Part shown: piece by piece, positions 9,353 through 20,382 of the stretch
Numbering within the stretch: position 1 is the stretch's first letter
Layout of the letters: each line of letters begins with the position of its first letter
Assembly: GCA_035048495.1 (NCBI GenBank)
Contig: CM068545.1
Location: forward strand, 22,912,741 to 22,976,740
Direction: 5' to 3'
Source of the DNA: Euptelea pleiosperma
Taxonomy: Eukaryota; Streptophyta; Magnoliopsida; Ranunculales; Eupteleaceae
Length of the DNA: 64,000 nucleotides
Translations under genes and position numbers: made by a program
Notes under the pieces: model-generated
What the model saw: the letters and a program-made list of their open reading frames with translations, nothing else
Databases searched by the model: none
What the model was told of the DNA's origin: nothing

Positions 9353-9660
9353 TAGAAATATAGAGGGAGGTCGGAGGAGGATATTTGGATTTCACTGAAT
9401 ATATGGGTCCTACTTGTTTGAGAGAAACGGCATTGATTTACTTAAGATGCCAAAAGAGAGTAAAGGCGTCAATGCTTTGAATAACATAGAGAAATGGCAT
9501 CGGTTTGTCAAAAATTGATGCCTTCAATCACTTTTGGCAACGGCTTTTGAATAACTGACACCATTGCTCAGACAAAAGGCATCAGTTTTTTTCAAACCGA
9601 CGTCATATATTGAAAATTGACATATTTGATCCAAAAAATGACTATTTTGGTGCATCATCT
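9353..9660. repeat. Subterminal-type repeats, possibly CACTA
   Basis: Several short inverted motifs such as GGCATCGGTTTGTC, AATTGATGCC and AAAGGCATCAGTTTTT alternate, as in the subterminal regions of CACTA transposons. A loosely CACTA-like end (ACTATAAGAAAACC) lies at 9937, but no matching other end or transposase was found. Confidence 0.35.
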
Positions 9661-11638
9661 TTTATGTTATTTTATTCTCTTATTGAATACCCGTTTTCTT
9701 GCCTACATCAAATTATCAGTATATATATTCAAAAGTAAAGCTTAAGATTCATCTAATTATACTCCTTCATTGCCTACATAAAATTAGAAATACCAGAGTA
9801 CTCAGAGTAGAGATTCATGAATGAAATTTTATATACTCGAAGCAAAGTAAAGATTCATCAAATTATACAAATAGCATCCAAACTACTCTCAAATCAATCT
9901 TCTTAATGTAAAGGTAGAAACGCAATAGGCTTCAACTTACTATAAGAAAACCAACAATTCACCCCCTTTAAATTAAAAAAAATCTATTCTCATTCCCTTA
10001 GTGCTCACACTGCTTCAGTTGCTTCCAATAACTCTTCCTCATGCCAAATATCTCAGTTATTACCCTCTCTCAAGCTCAATGCATGCTCAAAGACCTTGGC
10101 CTCCTAATTATCATCACATGTCTCTTCATTACTTAAAAGAGTTGTTATTCAAACAGAAACTACTTAAAACCTAAAAAATAAAGACAAAATGATTATAATA
10201 AATGACTAATCTATATACCTAGTACCCAAGCTTTACTCTTAATCTTTTCTATTGCCAATTAAATTTAGCAAATTATTTCACTACTGCTCAAAATTTTCTT
10301 TTACTAATCTAAGATAGAGAGAGAAATTAAGTAATTGTAATAAATGACTGATCTATATACCTAAACCTTTCTATTGCCCATTAAATTTAGATAATTATTC
10401 CACTACTGTTCAAAATTTTCTCTAATTAATCTAAGACAGAGAAAATAAGTGAGAACGCTCAAAGGCAGAGTTACAAGAGCCAGAAAAGACATATCAATCT
10501 GCAAATTTATAAAAGAGCATCAGTTGTAGAATATTGAAGTTGGAACGTCTTCTTAGAGGAAAAAAGAAAAAAAAATGATATTATTACTATCCTAATATTC
10601 TTTGAGGAGATCAATCCACAATCCATTATACTCTATAATCAGCGAGCTTATCGAGGGTGTACTGGTCTTTCATTTTCAAATTATTAAACTAATAAAAAGG
10701 AATATATAGAGTTATAAAGTGATTTTTATTTATTAAAGATAACAAATTCCCGAGAAAAATGCCTTACCTTTGTCACAATTGTTTCACTAGGATCGGAAAT
10801 GGGGTCTCTCATGTGTCTCATCGCAAAAATCTGCACGATTTTAATTATTTTATTTCAGGCACTATGTACAAGCATGTAATTGATTAATTAACCAAAAGAG
10901 TTGACCAATAGAAAATGACATGTGCTATTGGCACTCCCTGACAAAGCGTGCTTTCAACTCTCAAACCCATGCCACTTCCTACTTTTCCCTAAGAAAATTG
11001 GTTCCAATCCAATGACTCTTACATTAAATTGGAAAACAACAAACATTTCTGGGCCTATTGGCATAAGTTTCCAACATTTCCAACTTTGGGTTTGACAAAC
11101 AGATACCAATGTCTAATATTTTAATACTAAAATAACAAACTAAATGCATCATTACCACTATGAAGCAAAAAAGTCAAAATTGATGTAGGTGGGGAAATTG
11201 GGTAATTCAAGAATTGTAAATATTTAAAGTCTAGGCAAGCATACCTTCAGATTGATGACAACTAATGCATTAACGATTACTCTCCTTCGATATTCATTTA
11301 GGTTCTTCTGCATGAAGGTGGGTACCCTTCTTGTTTGGCTAATTTTAGTTAGTGCTCTAAATAATCCAACGTGGTATTGGAGGCAAGATCTCCAACAATA
11401 TTAAAATTAAAGCAAATAAAATTATAACAAAAGTATCCAATGTAACATTGAAATTAGAACGACAATATTATTTATCGAACAAATAAGAGAGATTCAACAA
11501 TCATTAAGAACAACCATTTGATTATTTAAGACTATATGTTTTCCATCAATTTATACTCACTTCTCCTCGAGGAGTGAAGCCCGGTGGGAAGAATGATGAA
11601 CCAAAAGAAGAGATTAGAAGAGCACAAGTTATTGGATT
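9661..11638. other. AT-rich stretch without recognised genes
   Basis: No long open frame on either strand. It may include internal sequence of the decayed copia element whose LTR and primer-binding site lie at 11639-11882, but no gag or pol motif is left. A short imperfect direct repeat (ATTAAATTTAG...AATTATT..CACTACTG) occurs at about 10257-10290 and 10380-10410. Confidence 0.5.
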
Positions 11639-11882
11639 CCTGCTCTGATACCACAAAGAAGTTTGAGTTTATTGATAAACTTGAGTAATTATATTGGCCA
11701 ACTCAAAGCTCTTATATAGAGCATTACAAGAGTCCAATAAGGTAGGAAATCCTAATCTCTTAGGATCAAATCTAATCCTAATTGATTTATCCAGATCGTT
11801 AAGATCTGAAGAATATGTGATGAGATATACCAAAGATGATATGGTGTATCTCACACATTTTATTACAATATATTCTCTAATA
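11639..11882 (-). mobile_element. Ty1/copia LTR with primer-binding site, minus strand
   Basis: On the minus strand TGGTATCAGAGCAGG (11653-11639) is the classic initiator-Met tRNA primer-binding site. The LTR (11882-11655) precedes it, beginning TATTAGAGAATATATTG (degenerate TGTTAGAATATA) and holding a TATA box in GCTCTATATAAGAGC. No coding interior survives. The same LTR family occurs at 50203-50433. Confidence 0.7.
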
Positions 11883-12684
11883 TTGGGCAACCACTGCCTT
11901 TTAATTTCTCTATCTCCAAGAGATTGTTTGCAGTTTATACCTACTATTATAAAATTTAAAATGTTTGGGAATGTTTAAGCTAATGTTCTCGATCTTGCAT
12001 TAAATTATCATTCATGATTTTATATGTATCACGTGATACCCGTTTATATAAAAAAGAAAATGATCGTTCTTTCTATTGAAAATAGTGTTATTGCATTTAA
12101 GCTTAAACCATCTTTTTTATAGGGTAACTGAAGCCACACGCAGCGTTGGGTGAAGCCTCAAATTTTCTCTTTAAAATAGTAATAGAAAATATTCAACAAA
12201 GGGGTGAAGCCTCAAATTTTGTCTTTAAGATAGTAATAGATAATATTCAACAAAGGCCCAACGTAAAACTTTTACATGTTTTCTATGCAGAGGGCTCCCG
12301 TAGCCCTACATGGCTCATTTTTTGAGCCCACTAACCATATGGATGTTTACCCCACCCCTGGGTGGATATACATACCAAAAATCAGCTTGATTGATAATTT
12401 CTAATCATTAGAAGACGCAAAAAAACATGCTTGAATCCAATTGCTATAATCATCCCAACAGCGTTGCAAACAGTTTTTACATCCACATGCTGGAGAGTTG
12501 AGAGTTGAATGGATGATTGTTAGGTCAAATTAGGCCCCAAACCTGGGAGTATTGAGGTTTGGGGCCTGAATTTTAATTTAATTGAATTGGATTGGGTTTT
12601 CGTTCAGGCCTATTGAAAATTTACAAGAAGCAACAAGTGGGACTTAATTAATTATAGGTTGCTGGATCAAAAAAGAAAAAAAAA
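11883..12684. repeat. Repeat debris with a 54-bp tandem duplication
   Basis: 12151-12204 and 12205-12258 are two near-identical units starting TGAAGCCTCAAATTTT. From about 12320 comes a single arm of a fold-back element (CATATGGATGTTTACCCCAC, AAAATCAGCTTGATTGATAA). No gene. Confidence 0.55.
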
Positions 12685-12870
12685 ATCTCGGCTGTGATGC
12701 CAGCACCTAAGAAAGTCGCCAGGATTAAAAAAATATATATCCAGAATGGTCAAAGTCCATTGATTGGAGTGATCGGTGATGATAGTAAAGGATTTGATCT
12801 TCCATTGACATCATTTTATTGCTTAATATATCTATATGCTTTTCCTTGATTCAGCCACCCAACATGATGA
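12685..12870 (+). other. Copy of an unidentified exon-like segment (also at 28610)
   Basis: GCACCTAAGAAAGTCGCCAG, GGTCAAAGTCCATTGATTGG and GGATTTGATCTTCCAT match 28620-28725, and GCTTAATATATCTATATGCT matches 28870. In the 28.6 kb copy the segment reads PTPKKAARSKK...GQSPLIGVVGDD; here the frame is broken. Gene of origin not recognised. Confidence 0.45.
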
Positions 12871-12939
12871 GGAGATCCATCCTCACCAACAATCACTTCT
12901 TAATTCATCTATTCATCTCTTAATCAGCAAATGATGTAT

Positions 12940-13245
12940 ATCTTCAGCCTGATTAGTGATTTAAATCTGAATATCCAAAAAAAAATTTATAATCCAACGG
13001 CCAGAAATCACCCTATGAAAACATTGAAATCCAATGGCTAGAGATCATTAATCAGGCTGTTTTTGGTGTGTAGGTCCATCAAGGGGTGGGCCAATCATTC
13101 ATGGTTCGATGGGACTGAAAGATCACCAATCAAGGGGGAGATTTGGTATTAGGTCCATCAAAGGTAGGCCAGTCACTCATAAGTCAGTGAACCTGAAAAG
13201 AGTGCGCCACATGGTGTATTTTTGTGTTTCCCAAAGGGCCACAGG
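12940..13245. repeat. Fold-back-family sequence
   Basis: Contains the paired cores CAGCCTGATTAGTGATTTAA and ATTAATCAGGCTGTTTTTGG, then GGTCCATCAAGGGGTGGGCC. From 13110 it runs into sequence shared with the NLR 5' flanks (6540-6650, 42430-42540). 29400-29590 is a close copy of the first part. Confidence 0.55.
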
Positions 13246-13673
13246 TAAGGGTGTCAATTTTACCCGATTTAACCGAACCGGAACCAGAACACCGGTAGTG
13301 GTTCCACATTTTTGGGAACCGACTAAAAAAGAACTGAAACCAGAAACCGAACAGAAAATAATGGTTCCGGTTCTGGGTAGTTAGATGTGGACCCGAAACT
13401 GATAGGAAACGGAACCGAACCAATAAGAACCAGAACCAATACTTAAAGATAGTATTAAAATTGTAATATTATCAAGATTTGTACCAATATACCCTGAACA
13501 TGAATCGAAACCGATAAAAACCAAATAATCGGTTCCGGTTCTGGATCCATCATTTTGAGAACCGGAATCGACATGAACTGGAACCGATAAGAACTGTCAA
13601 TATCGGTTCTGGTTCTGATTACCTTAGGAACCAAACCTGAACCAGAACCTGAACCGACCCGTTGACACCCCTA
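13246..13673. mobile_element. hAT-like MITE rich in GGAACCGAACC motifs, 428 bp
   Basis: Ends TAAGGGTGTCAA / TTGACACCCCTA. Flanks GCCACAGG (13238-13245) and GCCACACG (13674-13681) agree at 7 of 8 positions. Uninterrupted relatives of the target at 6630 and 42530 read straight through (CCACAGGAAAAATTCGCCTC), confirming an insertion. The inside is a dense array of GAACCG-type motifs on both strands. Confidence 0.8.
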
Positions 13674-14249
13674 GCCACACGAGATATTCACCTCACGCCA
13701 ATTTTTTCAGATGTTTGTCCCAGCCCTTAGTGGGCCTACACACCAAAAAGCAGCGCAATTAGGATGCGTTTGGTAGTGCGTCTTCAGCCGAAGAAGTGCG
13801 TCTTGAAAGTCTACGTCTTCAAGGTGCATACCTTTAAGGTTAAGATCGATGTTTGGTACTACACACCAAGCATCCTCAAATCATGGAGCCCCACAGGGTG
13901 TGACGTCGATCCTGGTATATAGGCTAAAGTTTGCCTTCTCCTGACAAGATATCTTTTCTGGATGAATGGCGGCTTGAGGTCTAGTAAAGATCCTAACATG
14001 ATCTATTGTCAGCTCAGTTGGGAAACAGTATTTCTTTACCTCGGCAAGGAGGACATCGACGCGATGCTTGATAATTGACTCTGTTTTTTAGCTTATCTCG
14101 AGGGGGTGTGGGTCTTTCCCCTACACTATGTTTCGTCATCAATGTTGATGGCGGATGTCCGTCATCAAATTTTTATTTCTTTTAGTTCTATATAAATCCA
14201 TTTTTGCTCATGGACGTCTTTGACCACAGACGCTCACGCACATCTGCAT
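13674..14249. other. Repeat-derived stretch without a gene
   Basis: 13682-13760 continues the NLR 5'-flank-like sequence. 13761-13876 has inverted ends AGGATGCGTTTGGTAGTGC / GTACTACACACCAAGCATCCT and may be a 116-bp MITE. 13877-14249 shows no recognisable element or frame. Confidence 0.4.
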
Positions 14250-14510
14250 AAGCTACGTGGCACATTCTCAGAGAGTACTGATCTTATTTATATTTGGCCA
14301 ACCTTACATGGAGATTTCTAGCATTTGGATTTCAGTCTTTTTAATGAGCTGATTTTTAACCGTGTGATTGGAGCATTATTTGGGAGACTCAGATCCCATG
14401 GTTTTAGATCACCAGTCAATCTGGTTTTTGGCATGTATTTCCATGTATGGATGGACCAAAAATCCATACGGTCAGTGGTCTCTAAGAATGTCCACATGGC
14501 TCATACAGAT
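14250..14510. repeat. Fold-back element, type A
   Basis: Left tip AGCTACGTGGCACATTCTCA, right tip TCTAAGAATGTCCACATGGC, with CCATACGGTCAGTGGTCTC and AATCTGGTTTTTGGCATGTA inside. The small open frame over it is not a gene. Confidence 0.6.
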
Positions 14511-14815
14511 GTTATTGTGAAAGAACGAAGAGGGGTCCACTGCCAGTATCTAACGGAGGTTAGAGAGATATTATTGTCACAAGGGCTGCAACTCGGGCGG
14601 GTTGGGTCAGGTTGGAGGTCAACCCTAGCCCCACCCAACCTTAAAGGATGTGAACCCTAACCCAAACTAACCGTAGGTTGGGCCTGGATTTTTCAACCCT
14701 AACCCAACCCTATCGGGTTGGTCAGGTTAGTCGGGTTGATCGGGTTGGTCAATTTCTTAATTTTTTTTCTTGGTTGGAAAGATTGTTAAATGTTTTCATA
14801 TTAAAATAATTTTTG

Positions 14816-15195
14816 AAAAAGATGTAACTAGGTATGCCTGAAATTGTTTCAAATGCGGAAGCACTATTTTGTTGCTCACCACTGTCATTTGGGCCCACTG
14901 ACCGCATGGATGTTTATAACACCCCTTGGTGGATATACAGACCAAAAATCACCCTGATTGGTAATCCATAACCATTAGATTTTAACACTTTTTAGCACTT
15001 TTTAAGGCGTTCTTATAGCCGTTCAATCGTACTAAAACCAATTGCTAAAAATCATTAAACAAGCTGATTTTTGGAATGAATGTCTATTAAGGGGTGCGCT
15101 AAACATCCATGCGATCAGTGGGCCCAGATTGCAGCGCTGACCACCAAAAATGCCGCTTCCGCAAAGGAAAAGATCTCAGGTATACCTTGTTACAT
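14816..15195. repeat. Fold-back element, type B
   Basis: Outer ends AGATGTAACTAGGTATGCCTGA-like / CAGGTATACCTTGTTACATC. Inner arms are GGGCCCACTGACCGCATGGA / CCATGCGATCAGTGGGCCC and CAAAAATCACCCTGATTGG / AAGCTGATTTTTGGAATG. Same family as 47890-48200, 49176-49562 and 62810-63060. It shares its centre with type A but has different tips. Confidence 0.65.
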
Positions 15196-15240
15196 CACGA
15201 CCCATAATTTATTGGTCAATACAACAATCGTTATGCTAAC

Positions 15241-15598
15241 CGAGGTTTAAAAATTGGCCGTTATAACTGATTCAGACCTACCCCGTTACGTTACGCACCG
15301 TTAAAATACCCAGAAAATAACGGTCGTTATAACGAAAATAACAACCGTTATTTTCTGGAAAAAAAATGTGAAAAAAATGGCCATTTTTTCTGTTATATTC
15401 CGTTTTTGAAATTTTGAAATTCAAATTTCAAACTTCAAAATTAGAATTTCAGCGCCCTTTTTTCCCCATTTTTCCTGTTTTTTACGTTATTTCCATTATT
15501 TTTCATTTTTTCCATTTTTGACCCTGAGCGTTTTTTTCGTTATAACGGAAAAAACGGTAACGCCCACAGACCGTTATAACGGTCCCTTTTAAACCTTG
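15241..15598. mobile_element. hAT-like MITE, ATAACGGCCGTTAT family, 358 bp
   Basis: Ends CGAGGTTTAAAA / TTTTAAACCTTG. Flanks ATGCTAAC (15233-15240) and ATGCTATA (15599-15606) agree at the first six positions. The interior repeats CGTTATAACGG on both strands. Relatives: 49877-50130 (perfect 8-bp duplication) and partial copies at 55380, 56100, 57490 and 62365. Confidence 0.7.
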
Positions 15599-16070
15599 AT
15601 GCTATAACCATTAAACATTAGCTTCATTGATATTTTCATAATAAGGTAAAAGTTCATTAACTCAAATGCATGATAATCGTTCTTAAGAATTAATAAAAAA
15701 AATCGTTAAAGAAAACATGATATTTTCAATATCAACCGATCACATAAAATGTCAAAATGTAGTTTCAAGGACATTTTGTAAGCTAACACAAGGTTTGTGG
15801 TTTGCTAAGGACATCCATAGGGTGTTGCATTTGCCAAAATGTATAGTGTGGATGTTTTTTGATATACTGATACATATATGTAGTTTGTATGTCGAGCTTA
15901 GATTGGGTCAGGTTGGGTTGAGCGTCAACCCTAGCCCAACCCAATTTGATCGGGTTACCAAAAATTCAGCCCGAGCCCAACCCAAGTTTTGAAAAGGCTA
16001 ACCCAACCCAACCCTAATGTCGGGTTCAACCCGTTGGGCTTAGGTTTAGCCCGCCCAAGTTGCAGCCCTA

Positions 16071-16957
16071 TTATTGTGGCATTGTAATTGCATAACTTCT
16101 TGGCCAAGCTAGGCTCCTAGAAGAAGCTGAAGATTTGTTAAAAAAATAACCAATTTACAAAGATGATTCGATTCTCTCGGCAGCGCATTTTGGTCTATGC
16201 ACGGCCACTAAGACTTTTCTTGGTTCTTTGTAATTAAGATGGGGTTACGCAAACACTTAGAAGTTTTTGTTAATGAAAATTGGAGTAAAATTGGGTCAAA
16301 GCCCACTGTGACCAAAGACGGTCACAACCACACAATTCTCGACACGTACCCAGTGCTTTTTGCCACCTATCAGCATTTTTTTAATTTTTTATTACAAAAT
16401 ACAAAGGCACTCCGGTAAGTGGCAAAAAGCACTCGGGTGCGTGTCAAGAATTGTGTAACAGGGGAGGTTCGAATCCGTTATAACGGTCGTTTTTTAAACC
16501 ATGATCCTCCGTAATAAAGTAGGCACTCTGACATGCATGTGATCACATGGCATTCCCTATGCTTTGGGTTCTAGCAAAGTCGAAATTGTTGTAGCAAAGC
16601 AGCTTAATGGGTAGAATTCCGAAATTTTCTGGTGTTCCCATGTACAACAGCACAGGATCCATTGGAGAACGCCAGAAGTGATTTTGAAGGGTCTGAAATA
16701 GAATTTGAGGCAGTCATTACTTCCAAAGCAAAAATGATTGTGGCTCGTAATATTATCGTCAATCTAGAACAAGGCGCCTAAAAATGAAATCCACTACAAC
16801 GGAGACCTTTAGGAGAACTCCGAATTAACTGTTGAATCAAATCTACAGATCGTCCTTAAGAATTCCGAAAGGATACAAACAAAAACCAAATTATAATATA
16901 ATTCATTTTTCTGATCCAATCACTAATCGTCGACAGTAACATAAAATTCAAACCAAT
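16071..16957. other. Flank of copia-1 with one small palindromic element
   Basis: 16335-16460 is a 125-bp inverted repeat, ACACAATTCTCGACACGTAC...TGCTTTTTGCCAC / GTGGCAAAAAGCA...CGTGTCAAGAATTGTGT, probably a MITE, with no clear target duplication. The rest shows no gene or recognised repeat. Confidence 0.5.
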
Positions 16958-18437
16958 TGAAAAGTCTTGGTTGTCAATCCTAGGAACACATAGTTCTTCT
17001 GTAAATAGAAATCGTTGAGTTAGGAGTTCGCTGAAGACTGAAGTGTTAAAAGATCAAGTGGACTTCATCAACAAATCAAAGAAGAATTAAAGCTGAAGAT
17101 AACCAACTCAAGTGTTCAAGCTCAACTGAAAACAAAATCAAGCTCAAGCATGAAGATATGAATGATCAAAGTACGTTCTCACTCAATGAACGTCAAATAT
17201 CAAGAAGCTCGTGTTGCAGTTATTTGTATACATCTAAGGGTACACTACGCGTTGCCAGCGGATCAATTTAACCCTAGATGTCTTACGGTTCTTTTGGTAT
17301 CGTTTGGAAGCTATCCTAAAGGCATAGGCTAGTTATTATAATTGTTTAGATATTTTTCGGAGAAGGTCTGCGAGGACCGGCCGACCGACCACTTTGAGCG
17401 GCCAATCAGAGTCTACTGACTCTGACAGGTCGACCAGACCTCTCGGTACCATAAAATTATGGTTCTGACCTAAGCGGGCAACTAAGCAAAAGGTCCAGTT
17501 GACTGGCCAAAAACTGCGATCGACCCCACCCTTTTAGGATCTCGATTTTGACTCGATCTTTTCTACAAGTTTGAACACTTTCTGGCTTTTCAAACGGCTA
17601 TTTTCGGTTCATTTTTTATGAGTGGAGACTGGTCTATAAATTAGAGCTTTCCCTTCTCATAAAAAGTGTCAATCAAGAAATCTCTTAACTCCAATCCTTC
17701 CGTTATCACTCTTTGAGTCTAGAGATTTGAAATTTGTGAGAGCTTCACCCTAACAAAGCTGTTAATTTTTTATGAAGGCTCTAAGTGTTTGTAAAGGCAA
17801 TTAGCCATTGTTCTTCAACAAGCATCCTCCATCAAAAAGAGGATTACTCTTAGTACAGTGTGTCTAAGGCGAATTCTTCTCCAAGGATTCTTTATTTGAT
17901 CGTATTCATCTAAATGTAAGTTTATCAAATTCTTTTAGATAAAATTTGAAGTTTATAAGCATTGATTATTTGTGATTGGCGGATGAGTGATGGCTCGTCT
18001 AACTGAGTTGAGGACTGTAGATCCATCAGAAGAGGGCTTCTCTAAATAGAGTACTGGCCTAGGCTAACTCTATAAGTAAGCGAGAAGCAATTCTTGTTAG
18101 CTTAAGATTAAGTGGAACCTTAGTTGATTGATTATTTATTTTGATTGGAAATGTTATAATGCATGATTGACATAATATAATACTACTCATTGTGAGTATT
18201 GGATAGTAGACGTAGGTGCAGAGTCACCGAACTACTATAAATCTGAGTCTCGTATGATTGTGAATGTTCGCATATTTTTGTCTAAGGTTTTTTCATATCT
18301 ATATTTTGTGGATGATTTATATTTTGATTGTTTGATCCTTTTCCGCATTGTGTGATCATTAATTTTTAATCCATATAGTATCTGCAAAGAAATTAAAAAA
18401 TTATCCTATTCTCCCCCCTCTAGGACTTAACTTGGTA
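16958..18437 (+). repeat. copia-1 5' LTR
   Basis: Begins TGAAAAGTCTTGG and matches 25983-27499 along its length, ending near TAGGACTTAACTTGGTA. A TATA box TATAAA lies at 17635-17640 in GGTCTATAAATTAGAG. The U3 region has GGTCGACC-type motifs, fewer than in the 3' LTR, which has an extra segment near 26460-26570. Confidence 0.85.
17635..17640 (+). promoter_or_regulatory. copia-1 LTR TATA box
   Basis: TATAAA in the context CTGGTCTATAAATTAGAGC, conserved in the 3' LTR at 26698-26703. Position and conservation fit the LTR core promoter. Confidence 0.6.
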
Positions 18438-18447
18438 TCAAACCAAT
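18433..18447 (+). other. copia-1 primer-binding site
   Basis: TGGTATCAAACCAAT directly at the inner LTR border resembles the initiator-Met tRNA complement TGGTATCAGAGC used by most copia elements, with changes in the second half. Confidence 0.65.
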
Positions 18448-18506
18448 GTCACTTTGTTAAAGGACTTAACAACCCAAGTGTGATCCTTAGTTCCCTTGGA
18501 ATAACC

Positions 18507-20205
18507 ATGAGTCAAGAGGGATTCTCTGTGTCTGGACATCCCCTATTCAATGGTACTAATTATGCCTACTGAAATGTTAGAATGATGATTTTTTTTAAAT
18601 CTCTTAATGAACGAATTTGAGAATCAGTGGAAATGGGATGGATATCCCCTATTGTAACAACTACTGTAGGTGAGTCAACAACCATTACTTATAAACCTAA
18701 AAGAGAATAGAGTGTGGGAGATAAAGAAGCATATCAACATAATAATCGAGCATTGAATGCAATACACTGTGCCTTATCTCCGGATGAATTTAAGAGAATT
18801 ATTGCTTGTGAGACCTCAAAACAAGCATGAGACATTTTGGATATGACCCATGAAGGAACAAACTCTGTTAAATTGTCAAAACTTCAAATGCTCACAACTC
18901 AATTTGAAATCATAAGAATGAATGAGGATGAAAGTTCCACAGACTACTACACTAAATTGAGTGAAATAATTAATTCTATGTGGGGTCTTGGTGAAGCTAT
19001 CCTTGAACCAAAAATTGTTAGAAAAATTCTAAGATCTTTGCTTGATAGGTTTCACACTAAAATAATGGCTATTGAAGAAAGTAAAAATGTTGATTTAATA
19101 AGACTAGAAGAATTAATAGGATCAATACAAACATTTGAACTTAAACTTCATACTCCTAAGAAAAAAGGGTTAGCTCTAAAAACCTCCCAGAAGTAATTAA
19201 TAAAAGAAACTGACTCTGACGAGTCTAATAATACTGATAATGAAGTTGCCCTTTTTGCTAAAAATTCAGAAAATTTTTTAGAAACAAAGATAAGAAAATT
19301 TTTACACAAATGAATAGAAAATCTTTTGAAAAATTTGATAAACATAAAAAATGAGAGAACAATAAAGATGAAATACAATATTATAAATGCAGGGAGTTCG
19401 ATCATATCTCTACTGACTGTCCTAACAATGTTAAGAAAGGAAAAACTAAAGCTATGGAAGTTGTTGCTTGGGATATAAATAATCATGAATCTGATATGGA
19501 AACAAACACATCCAGTGATAGCGGAGAATCATCTAATGTTAGAGCTTTAATGACTATTGATAATATTAATGAAAATTGTCACTCTAAAAATGCACAAATT
19601 GATAATGAAAGTGACTTAAGTGATAATGAAGGTAAAGAATATATTCAGAATGCTTTTAACAAGTTATATAAAGAAAGCCTAACTTTGACTAAATCTTGTG
19701 ACACCTTGAAAAAGAAAAATACATTATTGTGTTATGAAAATGCTTCACTAAAAATTGAATTAGAGAATTTATATCAAACTGTGAAGGACAAAGAAGATGA
19801 AGTGACACAAATCTTGAACAGAGAACAAGAACTTGAAGATGAAATTGAAAAATTAAGTCTTAAAAGAAATGAACTTAAAATCAAGAATGCAACCTTAATC
19901 AGAAACATTACTATAGGAAATTCTAGACTTGAAAGTCTTTTAACCATAAAAAAGGCAAATCATAACAAGAGAGGACTTGGCTATATTAGAAAATAAAAAA
20001 AAAGTATTAATTCCGAAACTGTGTTTGTAAAAGCTACTTTGGATTCTACTCAAAATGAACAAACTCAAAATTTGAATATTATTTGTCATTATTATAGACA
20101 TTTTGGTCATACAAAATATAATTGTCATGTTCTTAAAAGGAAGACAGAATTTTTAAGAAAAAAAAAAGAAAATGAAAAAATGAAAATTCTAAAATTTAAA
20201 ATCTA
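18507..20205 (+). pseudogene. copia-1 gag (decayed)
   Basis: The start ATG at 18507 opens MSQEGFSVSGHPLFNGTNYA, the usual N-terminus of copia gag. The frame carries four in-frame stops before 18837 (18570, 18618, 18708, 18828), each replacing a Trp of the family (for example YAYW and AWDIL). An open block at 18837-19196 (MTHEGTNSVKLSKLQML, KILRSLLDRFHTKIMAIEES) is the UBN2-type gag core. After a frame change, 19379-19420 holds a zinc knuckle of form Y-x2-C-x4-H-x4-C. 19454-19996 is an acidic, coiled-coil-like segment. 20083-20125 holds a second knuckle, C-x2-Y-x4-H-x4-C. The protein would coat genomic RNA in particles; it can no longer be made whole. Confidence 0.85.
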
Positions 20206-20382
20206 AATTTTTTGGAAGAAACTAGAAAACAAAACAAATAAAATGAATTATTTAAGAAGATAGTTGACTTAAATGCTAAAGCTAAAAACATAAAAGAAAA
20301 TATTAATAACTCTCAGATCAACAAAAAGAGCAATGAGGCTATTCCCATAAAAAGATGGAATAAAAAATTTGTTGAAAAATAT

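Larger units (their letters stand above)
14579..16070. mobile_element. hAT-like element swollen by nested insertions
   Basis: Left end AAGGGCTGCAACTCGGGCGG (14581), right end CCGCCCAAGTTGCAGCCCTA (16070). Flanks TTATTGTC (14571-14578) and TTATTGTG (16071-16078) agree at 7 of 8. The terminal parts (14579-14760, 15900-16070) are rich in GGGTTGGGTC / AACCCAACCC. The middle holds a fold-back element (14816-15195), another hAT-like MITE (15241-15598) and about 290 bp of unrecognised DNA. Confidence 0.7.

Noticed and set aside
9937..9950. CACTA transposon terminus ACTATAAGAAAACC
   Set aside because: Only a partial match, with no opposite end, target duplication or transposase.
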